DNA from: Microvirga calopogonii
GTDB lineage: Bacteria > Pseudomonadota > Alphaproteobacteria > Rhizobiales > Beijerinckiaceae
Length of the DNA: 64,000 nt
Reading direction: 5' to 3'
NCBI RefSeq assembly: GCF_003347665.1
Contig: NZ_QDGA01000003.1
Coordinates: 1 to 64,000 of the forward strand
Both the position numbers and the translations under genes were made by a program. A model generated the notes under the pieces. The model did not search any database. It saw nothing but the letters and a program-made list of their open reading frames with translations, and was not told the DNA's origin. Below are positions 38,938-47,772 of the stretch, piece by piece (position 1 is the first letter of the stretch; every line of letters begins with the position of its first letter).

Positions 38938-39891
38938 ATGGCGGAAGCAATTCAAGCGGCGCCTGCGCCTCATTCCCAACCGACCACGTGGGCCGGCCGT
39001 TTTCTCGACAGCGACATCTGGGCGAGCTTCAAGCGTTCCAAGCTGACGATGGTGGCAGCCTTCGTGACCGTCCTGTTCATGGCGGCCGCCGTTCTCGCCG
39101 GTCTTGCGCCGCAGGATCCTTTCGATCCGGCGCAGCTCGACCTGCTGAACAGCCGGTTGCCACCGCTCTGGGACGCAGAAGGGCAGGCGCCCTTCCTGCT
39201 CGGCACGGACGAACAGGGCCGTGACATCTTCTCGGCCATTCTCTACGGGCTGCGGATCTCTCTCGCCGTCGGCTTTCTCGGCGTCGCCTTCTCGGCGACC
39301 CTCGGCATCGCGCTCGGCCTCATCGCGGGCTATGTGGGTGGCACCACCGACGCGATCATCATGCGCGTCGCCGACGTGCAGCTCACATTTCCGGCCATCC
39401 TGATCGCTCTCCTCGTCGATGGCGTCGTGAAATCGGTGCTCGGAGGCCAGCTCGACGGCGTCACGACTCTCTCCGTGCTGGTCTTCTCCATCGGCTTGAG
39501 CTTCTGGGTGCAATACGCTCGCACCGTACGCGGGTCTGTGATGGTGGAGAAGAACAAGGATTACATCGCTGCCGCGAAGCTCATCGGCCTGCCTGCTCCC
39601 GTGATCATGTTCCGGCATGTGCTGCCCAATGTGCTCGGTCCGGTCCTCGTCATCGCCACGATCAACCTGGCGCTTGCGATCATCACGGAGGCGACCCTGT
39701 CTTTCCTCGGCACCGGCATGCCGGAAACCATGCCGTCGCTCGGCACGCTCATCCGTATCGGCAACAATTATCTGTTCTCCGGCGAATGGTGGATCATCGC
39801 CTTCCCGGGCGTCGCCCTGGCGCTGCTGGTGCTCGCCATCAATCTCCTCGGCGATTGGCTGCGCGATGCGCTCAATCCGAAGCTGCGATGA
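38938..39891 (+). CDS. ABC transporter permease (DppC/OppC type)
   Basis: A 317-residue permease partner with the OppC-type N-terminal domain (first hydrophobic segment near residue 38) and the motif LLGTDEQGRDIFSAILYG near residue 86, typical of the DppC/OppC branch. The EAA loop is YIAAAKLIGLPAPVIMFRHVLPN near residues 209-231 (landmark). The GAGGCAGAG upstream serves as ribosome site. The stop overlaps an ATG of the following ATPase frame; the likely ATPase start is 11 bp further on. Confidence 0.95.
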   Translation: MAEAIQAAPAPHSQPTTWAGRFLDSDIWASFKRSKLTMVAAFVTVLFMAAAVLAGLAPQDPFDPAQLDLLNSRLPPLWDAEGQAPFLLGTDEQGRDIFSAILYGLRISLAVGFLGVAFSATLGIALGLIAGYVGGTTDAIIMRVADVQLTFPAILIALLVDGVVKSVLGGQLDGVTTLSVLVFSIGLSFWVQYARTVRGSVMVEKNKDYIAAAKLIGLPAPVIMFRHVLPNVLGPVLVIATINLALAIITEATLSFLGTGMPETMPSLGTLIRIGNNYLFSGEWWIIAFPGVALALLVLAINLLGDWLRDALNPKLR

Positions 39892-39902
39892 GAGGATCGC
39901 TC

Positions 39903-40895
39903 ATGGCTCAACCTGTCCTCTCCGTCCGCGACCTGCGCGTGGAGTTCGTCACCCGGCGCGGAATCCTCAAGGCCATCGACGGCATTTCCTTCGACATCGC
40001 CAAGGGCGAGGTGCTCGGCGTCGTCGGTGAATCCGGCGCCGGCAAGTCGGTGACGGGATCCGCCGTCATCGGTCTCATCGACCCGCCCGGGCGGATCGCC
40101 GGCGGCGAGATCCTGCTGTCGGGGCTTCGCATCGACAACCTGCCACCGGAGGAGATGCGCAAGGTGCGCGGCAAGCGCATCGGCATGATCTTCCAGGACC
40201 CGCTCACCAGCCTCAACCCGCTCTACCGGGTCAGCGAGCAACTGATCGAGACCATCCGCACACATACGAATCTCTCCGCCTCTGCCGCCCGAAAGCGCGC
40301 CATCGATCTTCTGGCGGAGGTCGGCATTCCGGCGCCCGACAAGCGGATCGACAGCTATCCGCACGAGTTTTCCGGTGGCATGCGCCAACGTGTGGTGATC
40401 GCGTTGGCCCTCTGCGCCGAGCCGGAGCTCATCATCGCCGACGAGCCGACGACAGCACTCGACGTTTCGGTTCAGGCGCAGATCATCGCCTTGCTCAAAC
40501 GGCTCGGGCGCGAGCATGGCACAGCCATCATGCTGGTCACACACGACATGGGCGTGATCGCCGAAACGGCGGATCGGGTCGCAGTCATGTATGCGGGCCG
40601 CATCGCGGAGATCGGGCCCGTGCGCGATGTGGTTCAGAACCCGCTTCATCCCTACGCCAAGGGGCTCATGGGTGCGATTCCGTCGCTCGAAAGCGATACG
40701 GATCGCCTTGTTCAGATTCCCGGCTCGATGCCGCGCCTCTCGGCCATTCCGCCCGGATGCGCCTTCAATCCGCGCTGCCCCTATGTGTTCGACCGCTGTC
40801 GGGTCGAGCGGCCCGAGCCCGGCCAGCAGAGCGAGCATCGCGTCGCCTGCCATCTCTATGATCAATCTTCCGTCCGGTCGGAGGCCGTCGCGTGA
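39903..40895 (+). CDS. ABC transporter ATP-binding protein (DppD/OppD type)
   Basis: A 330-residue nucleotide-binding subunit. Walker [10 protein letters not shown] is near residue 43, signature SGGMRQRV near 158, Walker [12 protein letters not shown] near 178 and the H-loop TQTHD-like LVTHDMG near 213. The C-terminal oligopeptide domain carries the four-cysteine-type [16 protein letters not shown] near residues 284-299. An ATG at 39888 is also possible, but the ATG at 39903 has GAGAGGA 8 nt upstream. Its end overlaps the next gene by 4 bp (GTGA). Confidence 0.95.
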   Translation: MAQPVLSVRDLRVEFVTRRGILKAIDGISFDIAKGEVLGVVGESGAGKSVTGSAVIGLIDPPGRIAGGEILLSGLRIDNLPPEEMRKVRGKRIGMIFQDPLTSLNPLYRVSEQLIETIRTHTNLSASAARKRAIDLLAEVGIPAPDKRIDSYPHEFSGGMRQRVVIALALCAEPELIIADEPTTALDVSVQAQIIALLKRLGREHGTAIMLVTHDMGVIAETADRVAVMYAGRIAEIGPVRDVVQNPLHPYAKGLMGAIPSLESDTDRLVQIPGSMPRLSAIPPGCAFNPRCPYVFDRCRVERPEPGQQSEHRVACHLYDQSSVRSEAVA

Positions 40896-41896
40896 CCGAG
40901 AGCTCTTACGTCGAAGTCAAAGACCTGCGCCGCGTGTTCGACGTCTCCAAACCCTGGCTCAACCGGGTTCTGGAAGGCGGCGAGAAACAGTACCTGAAGG
41001 CGGTCGACGGGGTGTCCTTCAATATCGCCAAGGGCGAGACTTTCGCTCTTGTCGGCGAGTCCGGCTCGGGCAAGTCGACGGTGGCCCGGATGGTCGTGGG
41101 CCTCCTGCCGCCGACGAGCGGGGAGGTGCTGATCGACGGCGTCTCCATGTCGAGCAGGGCCGCCTCGACCGAGCGCCAGCGCCTGCGGCGGCGCATCCAG
41201 ATGATCTTCCAGGATCCGTATGCCAGCCTCAATCCCCGTTGGCAGGTCGACCGCATCGTCTCCGAGCCCATCAGAGCCTTCCGTCTGATCGAAAGCGAGA
41301 AGGACATCGCCGATCGAGTGGGCGAGCTGCTGTCGCTGGTGGGCCTTCACCCGGCGGACGGCCGGAAATATCCGCATGAATTCTCCGGCGGCCAGCGTCA
41401 GCGCATCGCCATTGCACGCGCGCTCGCCTCCAATGCGGAGTTTATCGTCTGCGACGAGCCGACCTCCGCGCTCGACGTCTCCGTTCAGGCGCAGATCCTG
41501 AATCTCATGCGAGACCTGCAGGACCGCCTTGGCTTGACCTACCTGTTCATCAGCCACAACCTCGCCGTGGTGCGCCACATGGCAAGCCGCATCGGAGTCA
41601 TGTATCTCGGCCGCATCGTCGAGATCTCCAACGGCCGTGAACTCTTCGCTCATCCGAAGCACCCCTATACCCGCATGCTGCTGGATGCGGTGCCGGACGT
41701 GGGGATGACGGGACGCCAGCGCATTCCGGTGCGCGGCGAGATCCCGAACCCGATCAACCCGCCGACCGGTTGCACCTTCAACCCACGCTGCCCCTTTGCC
41801 AACGACCGGTGCCGAACAGAGATTCCGTCGCTGATCGGGGGAGTGGCCTGCCACGCAATCCATGAGGGGCGTTTGGCGGTGGATGCCGCAGCTTAG
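40892..41896 (+). CDS. ABC transporter ATP-binding protein (DppF/OppF type)
   Basis: A 334-residue second ATPase starting at a GTG that overlaps the previous stop. Walker A GESGSGKST is near residue 54, signature SGGQRQRI near 166, Walker B IVCDEPTSALD near 186. The C-terminal oligopeptide-transporter domain ends with PTGCTFNPRCPFANDRC near 290-306. DppF/OppF members characteristically start with a segment placing a loaded YLKAVDGVSF. It completes a full importer: binding protein, two permeases, two ATPases. Confidence 0.95.
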   Translation: MTESSYVEVKDLRRVFDVSKPWLNRVLEGGEKQYLKAVDGVSFNIAKGETFALVGESGSGKSTVARMVVGLLPPTSGEVLIDGVSMSSRAASTERQRLRRRIQMIFQDPYASLNPRWQVDRIVSEPIRAFRLIESEKDIADRVGELLSLVGLHPADGRKYPHEFSGGQRQRIAIARALASNAEFIVCDEPTSALDVSVQAQILNLMRDLQDRLGLTYLFISHNLAVVRHMASRIGVMYLGRIVEISNGRELFAHPKHPYTRMLLDAVPDVGMTGRQRIPVRGEIPNPINPPTGCTFNPRCPFANDRCRTEIPSLIGGVACHAIHEGRLAVDAAA

Positions 41897-41924
41897 AGGC
41901 ATTGGATATATCAATCTCAGGATA

Positions 41925-41939
41925 GTTGACTCAGTCAAC
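41925..41939. promoter_or_regulatory. probable MarR-type operator
   Basis: Perfect inverted repeat GTTGAC-TCA-GTCAAC, 35 bp upstream of the MarR-GNAT start codon and in a 77-bp intergenic gap. MarR-family proteins bind dyads of this size and often autoregulate. Confidence 0.65.
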
Positions 41940-41973
41940 AATCTGCTGGATTCTCCTCGGCAGGGAGGCCGCC

Positions 41974-42912
41974 ATGTCTCACATGCCGAAAATGCCGACG
42001 GACGAGCAGATCGAGAAGGTCCGGGGCTTCAATCGCTTCTACACGCGTCATATCGGGCTTTTGAACGAGGGGCTCCTAGAGAGTGCATTCTCGCTCACGG
42101 AAGCGCGGGTACTGTACGAACTCGCCCATCGTGGTCCGGTGACGGCCGCCGACCTGAGACGGGAACTTGGCCTCGACGCGGGCTATCTCAGCCGTCTTCT
42201 GAAGCGGTTCGATGCCAAGGGCTTGCTCCGACGCTCACCATCAAAGGATGACGGACGACAGTCTCTCCTCTCCCTGACCGAGAAGGGCTTTGTCGCCTTC
42301 GCGCCGCTGAACCAAGCGTCTGCTGTCCAAGTGGCGGCCATGCTGGCGGAACTCTCGGTCGGGGAGCGGGAGCGGCTCGTTCAGGCCATGTCGACCGTCG
42401 AGCGTCTGGTCGGGGGTGGTCCGAAGTCCGATCCTTCCTATAGCCTGCGTCCTCACCGGATTGGTGACATCGGTTGGATCGCGCACCGGCAGGGGCTGCT
42501 CTACGCTCAGGAATACGGTTGGGACGAAACCTTCGAGGCATTGGTAGCGGAGATCGCCGCAGCCTTCGTCAAGAATTTCGACCCGCGTTGGGAACGCTGC
42601 TGGATCGCTGAGCGGAATGAGGAGATCGTCGGCAGCGTCTTCCTCGTGCGCTCGTCCGATGAGGTCGCGAAGCTGCGGCTGCTCTATGTGGAGCCATCCG
42701 CCCGAGGGCTCGGCGTCGGGCGTCGGCTGGTCGGCGAATGCATCGGGTTCGCCAAGGCAAAGGGCTACAAGACTCTGACTCTTTGGACCAACGACGTGCT
42801 GGTGGCTGCGTGCAGTATCTATAGGGCGGCTGGCTTCAGGTTGGTGAAGGAGGAGGCGCACAGGTCCTTCGGGAAGGATCTTGTCGGGCAAACCTGGGAG
42901 CTCGATCTGTGA
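41974..42912 (+). CDS. MarR-type regulator fused to GNAT N-acetyltransferase
   Basis: A 312-residue fusion protein. Residues 15-145 form a MarR winged helix (SLTEARVLYELAHRGPVTAADL, then LDAGYLSRLLKRFDAKGLL as recognition helix and wing). Residues 165-312 form a GNAT fold with acetyl-CoA loop VEPSARGLGVGRRLVGECI near 247-265 and YRAAGFRLVKEE near the end. Such fusions are widespread in soil bacteria; the acetylation substrate and the ligand are unknown. GGGAGG lies 5 nt before the ATG at 41974; an ATG at 41926 lies inside the operator. The stop overlaps the GTG of the following frameshifted exporter gene. Confidence 0.88.
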   Translation: MSHMPKMPTDEQIEKVRGFNRFYTRHIGLLNEGLLESAFSLTEARVLYELAHRGPVTAADLRRELGLDAGYLSRLLKRFDAKGLLRRSPSKDDGRQSLLSLTEKGFVAFAPLNQASAVQVAAMLAELSVGERERLVQAMSTVERLVGGGPKSDPSYSLRPHRIGDIGWIAHRQGLLYAQEYGWDETFEALVAEIAAAFVKNFDPRWERCWIAERNEEIVGSVFLVRSSDEVAKLRLLYVEPSARGLGVGRRLVGECIGFAKAKGYKTLTLWTNDVLVAACSIYRAAGFRLVKEEAHRSFGKDLVGQTWELDL

Positions 42913-43795
42913 GGCGCCAGGAGGCGCTTGCCCTGATGGCAGCGGCCGCGACAGGCGTCCAGGTCGGCGCTGCCATGGTGGCGACGCGCTTCGTAGTCCA
43001 GGATATCGGCCCGGCATCGCTGGCTTTCCTGCGCTATGCCATCGCCGTTCTCTGCCTTGTCCCACCGTTGCTGATGAGTGTGCGGGTTCGGTTCGCCGTC
43101 CGCGACCTGCTGGTCGTCATGGGGCTCGGCATCGTGCAGTTTGGCATTCTCATTGCGCTTCTGAACCTCGGGCTCCAGTTCATCTCGTCCACCCGAGCGG
43201 CTCTCCTGTTCTCGACCTTTCCGCTGATGACCATAATCATCGCGGCAATTCTGGGACGGGAAGACTTCAGCCGCGCAAAGGTCGCCGGCGTCATCCTGAC
43301 GATCATCGGCGTCGGCGTGGCTTTGGGCGAACGGCTGACTGTACAGAACGCAAACGGTGAATGGCTGGGAGCGGTCCTGGTGCTCGCCGCGGCTCTGTGC
43401 GGCGCCATATGCTCAGTGCTGTATCGACTTACCTCGCCCGGTATCCAACCCTGCCCGTCGGCGCCTGGGCCATGCTGGCATCGGTCCTGTTCTTGGCCGC
43501 ACCCGCCGGCGCAGAGGGGCTTTTCACCGAAGAACCGCGCCTTGATTTGTCGGGTTGGACCGCCGTTCTGTTTATCGGCTTGTCGAGCGGGATCGGCTAT
43601 GTTCTCTGGCTCTGGGCGCTGAAGCACACCACTCCGACCCGGGTCACCGTGTTCCTCTCGTTGAGCCCGATCACGGCGGCGTTGCTCAGCGTCTGGCTTC
43701 TCGGAGAGACCTTTACGTTTGGCGTTGTGCTTGGACTGGTCGGCGTCGCGGCCGGGCTTTGGCTTGCAACCAGAACGGTCCCGGCTCTCAGTTGA
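42909..43795 (+). pseudogene. EamA/DMT-family exporter, broken by a -1 frameshift
   Basis: Two EamA halves are in different frames. The first (GTG at 42909, overlapping the MarR-GNAT stop) runs through five hydrophobic segments to CGAICSVLYRL near 43430. From there the continuation LARYPTLPVGAWAML ... LLGETFTFGVVLGLVGV to the stop at 43795 is read one base back. A normal member is about 295 residues, which equals the two halves joined. Either one base is missing in the DNA (mutation or sequencing error) around CTGTATCGACTTACCTCG (43419-43436), or the gene is dead. Intact, it would export an amino acid or drug under control of the fused regulator. Confidence 0.82.
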
Positions 43796-44122
43796 TGGCC
43801 CAGACCCGCGTCTGCATGGCAATGTCATTTGCCAAGGAACACCGAGATTTTGGACGCCCCGATGGCCGCGGAATGTGAGGCGCTAGGTCGAGTGGCGTAA
43901 GATCAATGCGACCGCCAGGTTAAGTCGGGCGAGTAAAAAACTAATAAGTCATCGCAATGTGCATCCTTCAAGCTTGACGCTGGGCAAGCTTTGCTTTGAA
44001 CGGATGCGACAATCACAACTCTGTGTAGTGCAATTACGTTTGGAAACCATCGGCGCCGAGCGCGTTTAGCCTCTGTCTTACATGGCGAACAGCCTTTCTC
44101 AATGAAAGCACTGGAGGCACTG
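43796..44122. other. 327-bp gene-free stretch
   Basis: No protein-like frame in either direction. AT-richer in 43920-44060. It includes an imperfect inverted pair AAGCTTGACGC / GGGCAAGCTT near 43971-43995. It presumably contains the promoter of the small exported protein, which I could not place. Confidence 0.5.
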
Positions 44123-44560
44123 ATGAAGAAGCTCGCGATTTTCGCTGGCGCTGGATTTATGATTCTTGGCGGCATGGGTGCCGCTCTGGCGCAATCATCC
44201 CCGGCAATTTCCGGAACGCCCGGATCGCTCTTCCCGGAAGCCGCTCCGCATGAGATCCGCTACTTCAACGGCGTACCTTGCCGCACGATCCTGGACCCGA
44301 GCAACCGCGACACTCGCATTCCGATCGCCTGTGCCGGTCAGGTGAGCGGCATCGTGGCCCCCATGGGCGGTGATGTCGTGACGACGGGCAGCATTGCTCC
44401 CGCGCCGGTCGGCCCCATGATGGCCGCGCCCGTGCCGATGGGTTCCCCCGATCCCTATGCGGCTCCGCATGAGATCCGCACCGTGAATGGCGTGCCGTGC
44501 CGTACCGTCCTCGACCCGAATACCCGGAACACCCGCATTCCGGTTGCCTGCGGCTACTAA
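44123..44560 (+). CDS. small exported protein with an internal tandem duplication
   Basis: A 145-residue protein. The signal peptide (MKKLAIFAGAGFMILGGMG, cleavage near ALAQ) is followed by two copies of a 29-residue unit: APHEIRYFNGVPCRTILDP near residue 42 and APHEIRTVNGVPCRTVLDP near 115, each ending TRIPxAC. The conserved Cys pair per unit could form one disulfide each. The copies are joined by a Pro/Met/Ala-rich linker. No domain name recognised. The ATG at 44123 has GGAGG 5 nt upstream; an ATG at 44102 would add seven residues. An intrinsic terminator follows 21 bp after the stop. Confidence 0.82.
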   Translation: MKKLAIFAGAGFMILGGMGAALAQSSPAISGTPGSLFPEAAPHEIRYFNGVPCRTILDPSNRDTRIPIACAGQVSGIVAPMGGDVVTTGSIAPAPVGPMMAAPVPMGSPDPYAAPHEIRTVNGVPCRTVLDPNTRNTRIPVACGY

Positions 44561-44581
44561 GCACGCATCCAACGACTAAAG

Positions 44582-44607
44582 GCGCGGGCATCTCAGCCCG
44601 CGCTTTT
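44582..44607 (+). terminator. intrinsic terminator after the duplicated exported protein
   Basis: 8-bp perfect stem GCGCGGGC / GCCCGCGC, 6-nt loop, then TTTT. Confidence 0.9.
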
Positions 44608-44624
44608 GTATGGAACGTCACAAG

Positions 44625-44662
44625 AAAGCCCATGGCATGTCTCGGCACGCCATGGGCTTTTG
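44625..44662. terminator. bidirectional hairpin between the exported-protein and CDC48 genes
   Basis: 10-bp perfect stem AGCCCATGGC / GCCATGGGCT (44627-44636, 44649-44658) with A-run on one side and T-run on the other. On the minus strand it lies about 20 bp after the CDC48-type gene and would terminate it. Confidence 0.75.
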
Positions 44663-44681
44663 CTTCCGTGGTTCGGGCGGC

Positions 44682-46958
44682 TTACTCGGCAGCCTGCCTC
44701 AGGGGCAGGAAGCCAATGGACTGACGCTGTGGTCCTTCCTGCTTGAGCGTTCGAAGCATGTCTTCGTATTCCCGCTCCATCTCGGGGGTCACGGACGGGC
44801 GGGTCTCGCGCATGGCTTGTTCGAAGTGGCCCATGGTCACATGCTCCGCCTGGAGCGACTCCCTCAAGGCGAGGAGGCCCGCGCGACGGGTGAGATCCTC
44901 GAGGTCCGCCCCCGTGAAGCGGTTCGTTCGCTCGGCAATGGCATCGAGATCCACATCGGCACCGAGCGGCATACCTTTGGTGTGGATGCCCAGGATGTGC
45001 CGGCGTCCCTGCGCGTCAGGAACCGGCACATAGATCAGCTCGTCGAAACGGCCGGGCCGGAGCAGAGCAGGGTCAATCAGATTCGGCCTGTTCGTGGCTG
45101 CCATGACGACGACGCCCTGCAATTCTTCGAGGCCGTCCATCTCCGCCAGGATCGTGTTGACAACCCGCTCTGTCACGGCTGGCTCGCCCATGCCACCGCC
45201 ACGGACGGGAGCGAGGGAATCGATCTCGTCGATGAAGATGACGGTCGGCGCAACCTGGCGTGCCCGGGCGAAAAGGCGGGATACCTGCTGTTCGGATTCG
45301 CCGTACCACTTCGAGAGGAGGTCCGAGGATTTCGTTGCCACGAAATTGGCCTGGGCCTCGCGGGCGACCGCTTTCGCCAAAAGCGTCTTGCCGGTGCCGG
45401 GAGGGCCGAACAGCAGGAAACCCTTGGCGGGTCGGATACCGAGGCGGCGGAAGGATTCCGGGCTTTTGAGAGGCAGTTCCACGCCCTCGCGCAACCGGGT
45501 GCGTGCCTCTTCGACGCCGCCGATATCGTCCCAGGTCACATTAGGCACCTGGATCATGATCTCGCGCAGGGCCGAGGGCTGAACGCGCTTCATGGCGTTC
45601 ATGAAGTCCTGCCGCGTGACCTGCAAGCTCTCGAGCACGGTGGATGGAATCCCATCCTTGAGATTGATCTCGGGCAGGATGCGCCGCAGGGAATCCATGG
45701 CGGCCTCCCGGGCGAGGGCGGCCAGATCGGCACCGACGAAGCCATAGGTCGTACGGGCGATGTCCTCCAGGTTCACGTCCTCGGCCAAGGGCATCCCGCG
45801 CGTATGGATGCCGAGGATCTCCCGGCGGCCGGACTCGTCCGGTACCCCGATGACGATCTCCCGGTCGAAGCGGCCTGGACGGCGAAGGGCTTCGTCGATG
45901 GCTTCACGCCGGTTGGTGGCACCGATCACCACGATGTTCTGGCGAGGCTCGAGCCCGTCCATGAGCGTGAGCAGCTGGGCCACGATCCGCCGCTCGACCT
46001 CACCCGTGACCTCTTCGCGCTTGGGCGCGATACTGTCGATCTCGTCGATGAAGATGATGGCGGGGGCATTCTGCTGCGCTTCCTGGAAGACCTGCCGCAG
46101 CCGCTGCTCGGACTCGCCGTAGTGGCTGCCCATGATTTCGGGGCCGGCGATGTGGAAGAACTGCGCTTCCGTCTCGTTGGCGACGGCCCGCGCCAGCCTC
46201 GTCTTACCGGTGCCGGGAGGTCCGTAGAGCAGAACGCCTTTCGGCGGATCGATACCAAGGCGCTGGAAGAGTTCCGGATGGCGCAGCGGCAGTTCCACCA
46301 TCTCCCGAACCTGATCGACCGTGCTGCCGAGGCCGCCGATATCGTCGTAGGTCACATCGGCACGGCGCGCCTCTCGCGGCTCCTCGAATTGCGGGCGCAG
46401 CTCGATTTCGGTCTCTGCCGTCACGTGCACAATGCCGCGCGGCTGGGTCGAGACCACGACAAGCCGGATCTCCTGCAATCCGTAGGCCGGAATGTTGAGA
46501 AATCCGCGCATTTCCTCCGGCAATCGTTGACCTGCCGAACGTTGCGAATAGATCGAGGTGGAAATCACATCGCCGGCCGTCAGCGGCCGCTGGTAGAAGG
46601 TCCGCTTCAGGGCATCGCCCGAGCCTTGAAGGCGCAGCCCCTTTTGCGCCGGAGCAAGCACGACGCGGGTCGCCGGTCGTACATCCGCCCTCTTCACCTC
46701 CACGTGATCGCCGCTGCCCACACCCGCATTGACGCGCTGCAGGCCATCGAGGCGGATGATGTTCAGGCCTTCATCCTCAGGATAGGGGGTAACGGCGATG
46801 GCGGTCGTGTGACGCTTGCCGACGATCTCAATGGCTTGGCCTTCCTGGACGCCGATCTCGGCAAGGGCCTGTCGGCTCATGCGCGCGACGCCCCGGCCCG
46901 AATCGTCCGGCCGGGCATTCGCGACCTGAAGGCGTACGCTCTGCCCATCGTCTGCCAT
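44682..46958 (-). CDS. CDC48/VCP-type AAA ATPase
   Basis: A 758-residue hexameric unfoldase of the VAT/p97 type, unusual in bacteria outside a few groups. The N-terminal double-psi barrel (residues 1-190, with VRLQVANARPDDSGRGVAR) precedes two AAA modules. D1 has GPPGTGKTRLARAV near 238 and IIFIDEIDSIAP near 294. D2 has GPPGTGKTLLAKAV near 512 and VIFIDEIDSLAP near 568. Arginine fingers are visible in each (RRPGRFDREI, LRPGRFDELI). The C-terminal tail has no HbYX motif. The ATG at 46958 has AAGGGA 8 nt upstream. A ubiquitin-like system is not visible nearby, so the substrates are unknown. Confidence 0.93.
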   Translation of the reverse strand: MADDGQSVRLQVANARPDDSGRGVARMSRQALAEIGVQEGQAIEIVGKRHTTAIAVTPYPEDEGLNIIRLDGLQRVNAGVGSGDHVEVKRADVRPATRVVLAPAQKGLRLQGSGDALKRTFYQRPLTAGDVISTSIYSQRSAGQRLPEEMRGFLNIPAYGLQEIRLVVVSTQPRGIVHVTAETEIELRPQFEEPREARRADVTYDDIGGLGSTVDQVREMVELPLRHPELFQRLGIDPPKGVLLYGPPGTGKTRLARAVANETEAQFFHIAGPEIMGSHYGESEQRLRQVFQEAQQNAPAIIFIDEIDSIAPKREEVTGEVERRIVAQLLTLMDGLEPRQNIVVIGATNRREAIDEALRRPGRFDREIVIGVPDESGRREILGIHTRGMPLAEDVNLEDIARTTYGFVGADLAALAREAAMDSLRRILPEINLKDGIPSTVLESLQVTRQDFMNAMKRVQPSALREIMIQVPNVTWDDIGGVEEARTRLREGVELPLKSPESFRRLGIRPAKGFLLFGPPGTGKTLLAKAVAREAQANFVATKSSDLLSKWYGESEQQVSRLFARARQVAPTVIFIDEIDSLAPVRGGGMGEPAVTERVVNTILAEMDGLEELQGVVVMAATNRPNLIDPALLRPGRFDELIYVPVPDAQGRRHILGIHTKGMPLGADVDLDAIAERTNRFTGADLEDLTRRAGLLALRESLQAEHVTMGHFEQAMRETRPSVTPEMEREYEDMLRTLKQEGPQRQSIGFLPLRQAAE

Positions 46959-47128
46959 TGCTGTCATCCCTTGTTCGAGCGATTGCGATGCGGTGGCAGG
47001 TCGGGGGAGAGGCATGCACAGTCAGGCTTCCCCAGTGCCACGCGTTCAGGCTTCGCAGGCGGCGCGAAACCGCAGGGCCAACGCGACATGCTCGGAATTG
47101 TTGCAGGTGACGCTCTGCAGATACGACG

Positions 47129-47641
47129 CTATGAAGTGATCCGGTTCGAGGGGGCCCAAAGTTGCCTGAGCGCTTCTTCCACCTCGACCTCTTCGGAGGG
47201 GGCGGCGATCAGGGCCGCCGTCGTATGCATGAAGGGCGCAATCCTGGGCAGCCTCATGGAGCCTTCGGGACCATCATCCGCCGGTGCATCGATCAGTTCC
47301 CAGCTGTCGAACAGGTCCATGGACGAATGGCCTGGAAGGTTCGGGCCGAGATAAGGGACAATTTCCACCCACGGCCTGCCATTGGGCCGGGGAGTGACCT
47401 TGGTGACCTGTCCGAAGAAGCGGGTCAGCGGACAACGTACGAAGTCGCCAAGGGCCGGCATCCGGGCCTTCTCGTGCTCCAAAGCCGCTTCGGCTTCGCC
47501 GAGCTCGGCGCGAAGCTTGGCAATGCGGTCTACCAACTCGGCAACACGCTTCGTGCAGGGACTTCCATGGTCCCCACTCAAGGTCGAAACGAGCGACAAG
47601 CTCGTAGCGGAATCGATATCCGTCACTGGAAATGCCCTCAT
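47129..47641 (-). CDS. coiled-coil protein of unknown function next to CDC48
   Basis: A 170-residue protein without signal peptide. Residues 27-60 form a likely coiled coil (RVAELVDRIAKLRAELGEAE with heptad-like leucines), followed by a compact beta-rich region containing FGQVTKVTPRPNGRPWVEIVP near 80-100 (landmark). I do not recognise a family. The ATG at 47641 has GGAGG 7 nt upstream, so it is probably translated. It is 170 bp upstream of, and on the same strand as, the CDC48-type ATPase and may encode an adaptor; that is inference from position only. Confidence 0.65.
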   Translation of the reverse strand: MRAFPVTDIDSATSLSLVSTLSGDHGSPCTKRVAELVDRIAKLRAELGEAEAALEHEKARMPALGDFVRCPLTRFFGQVTKVTPRPNGRPWVEIVPYLGPNLPGHSSMDLFDSWELIDAPADDGPEGSMRLPRIAPFMHTTAALIAAPSEEVEVEEALRQLWAPSNRITS

Positions 47642-47772
47642 GACGGCCCTCCTCTGATCCTTCAATTGTGGGGCGTCGGGCCCTGAGAGCAAGGCGCTCC
47701 GAAGACTCAGATGGAACTCAACCTTGGCGCATGGGGGTTATAGGAAGAGGTAGCTTAAGAGTAGGAGGCGGC

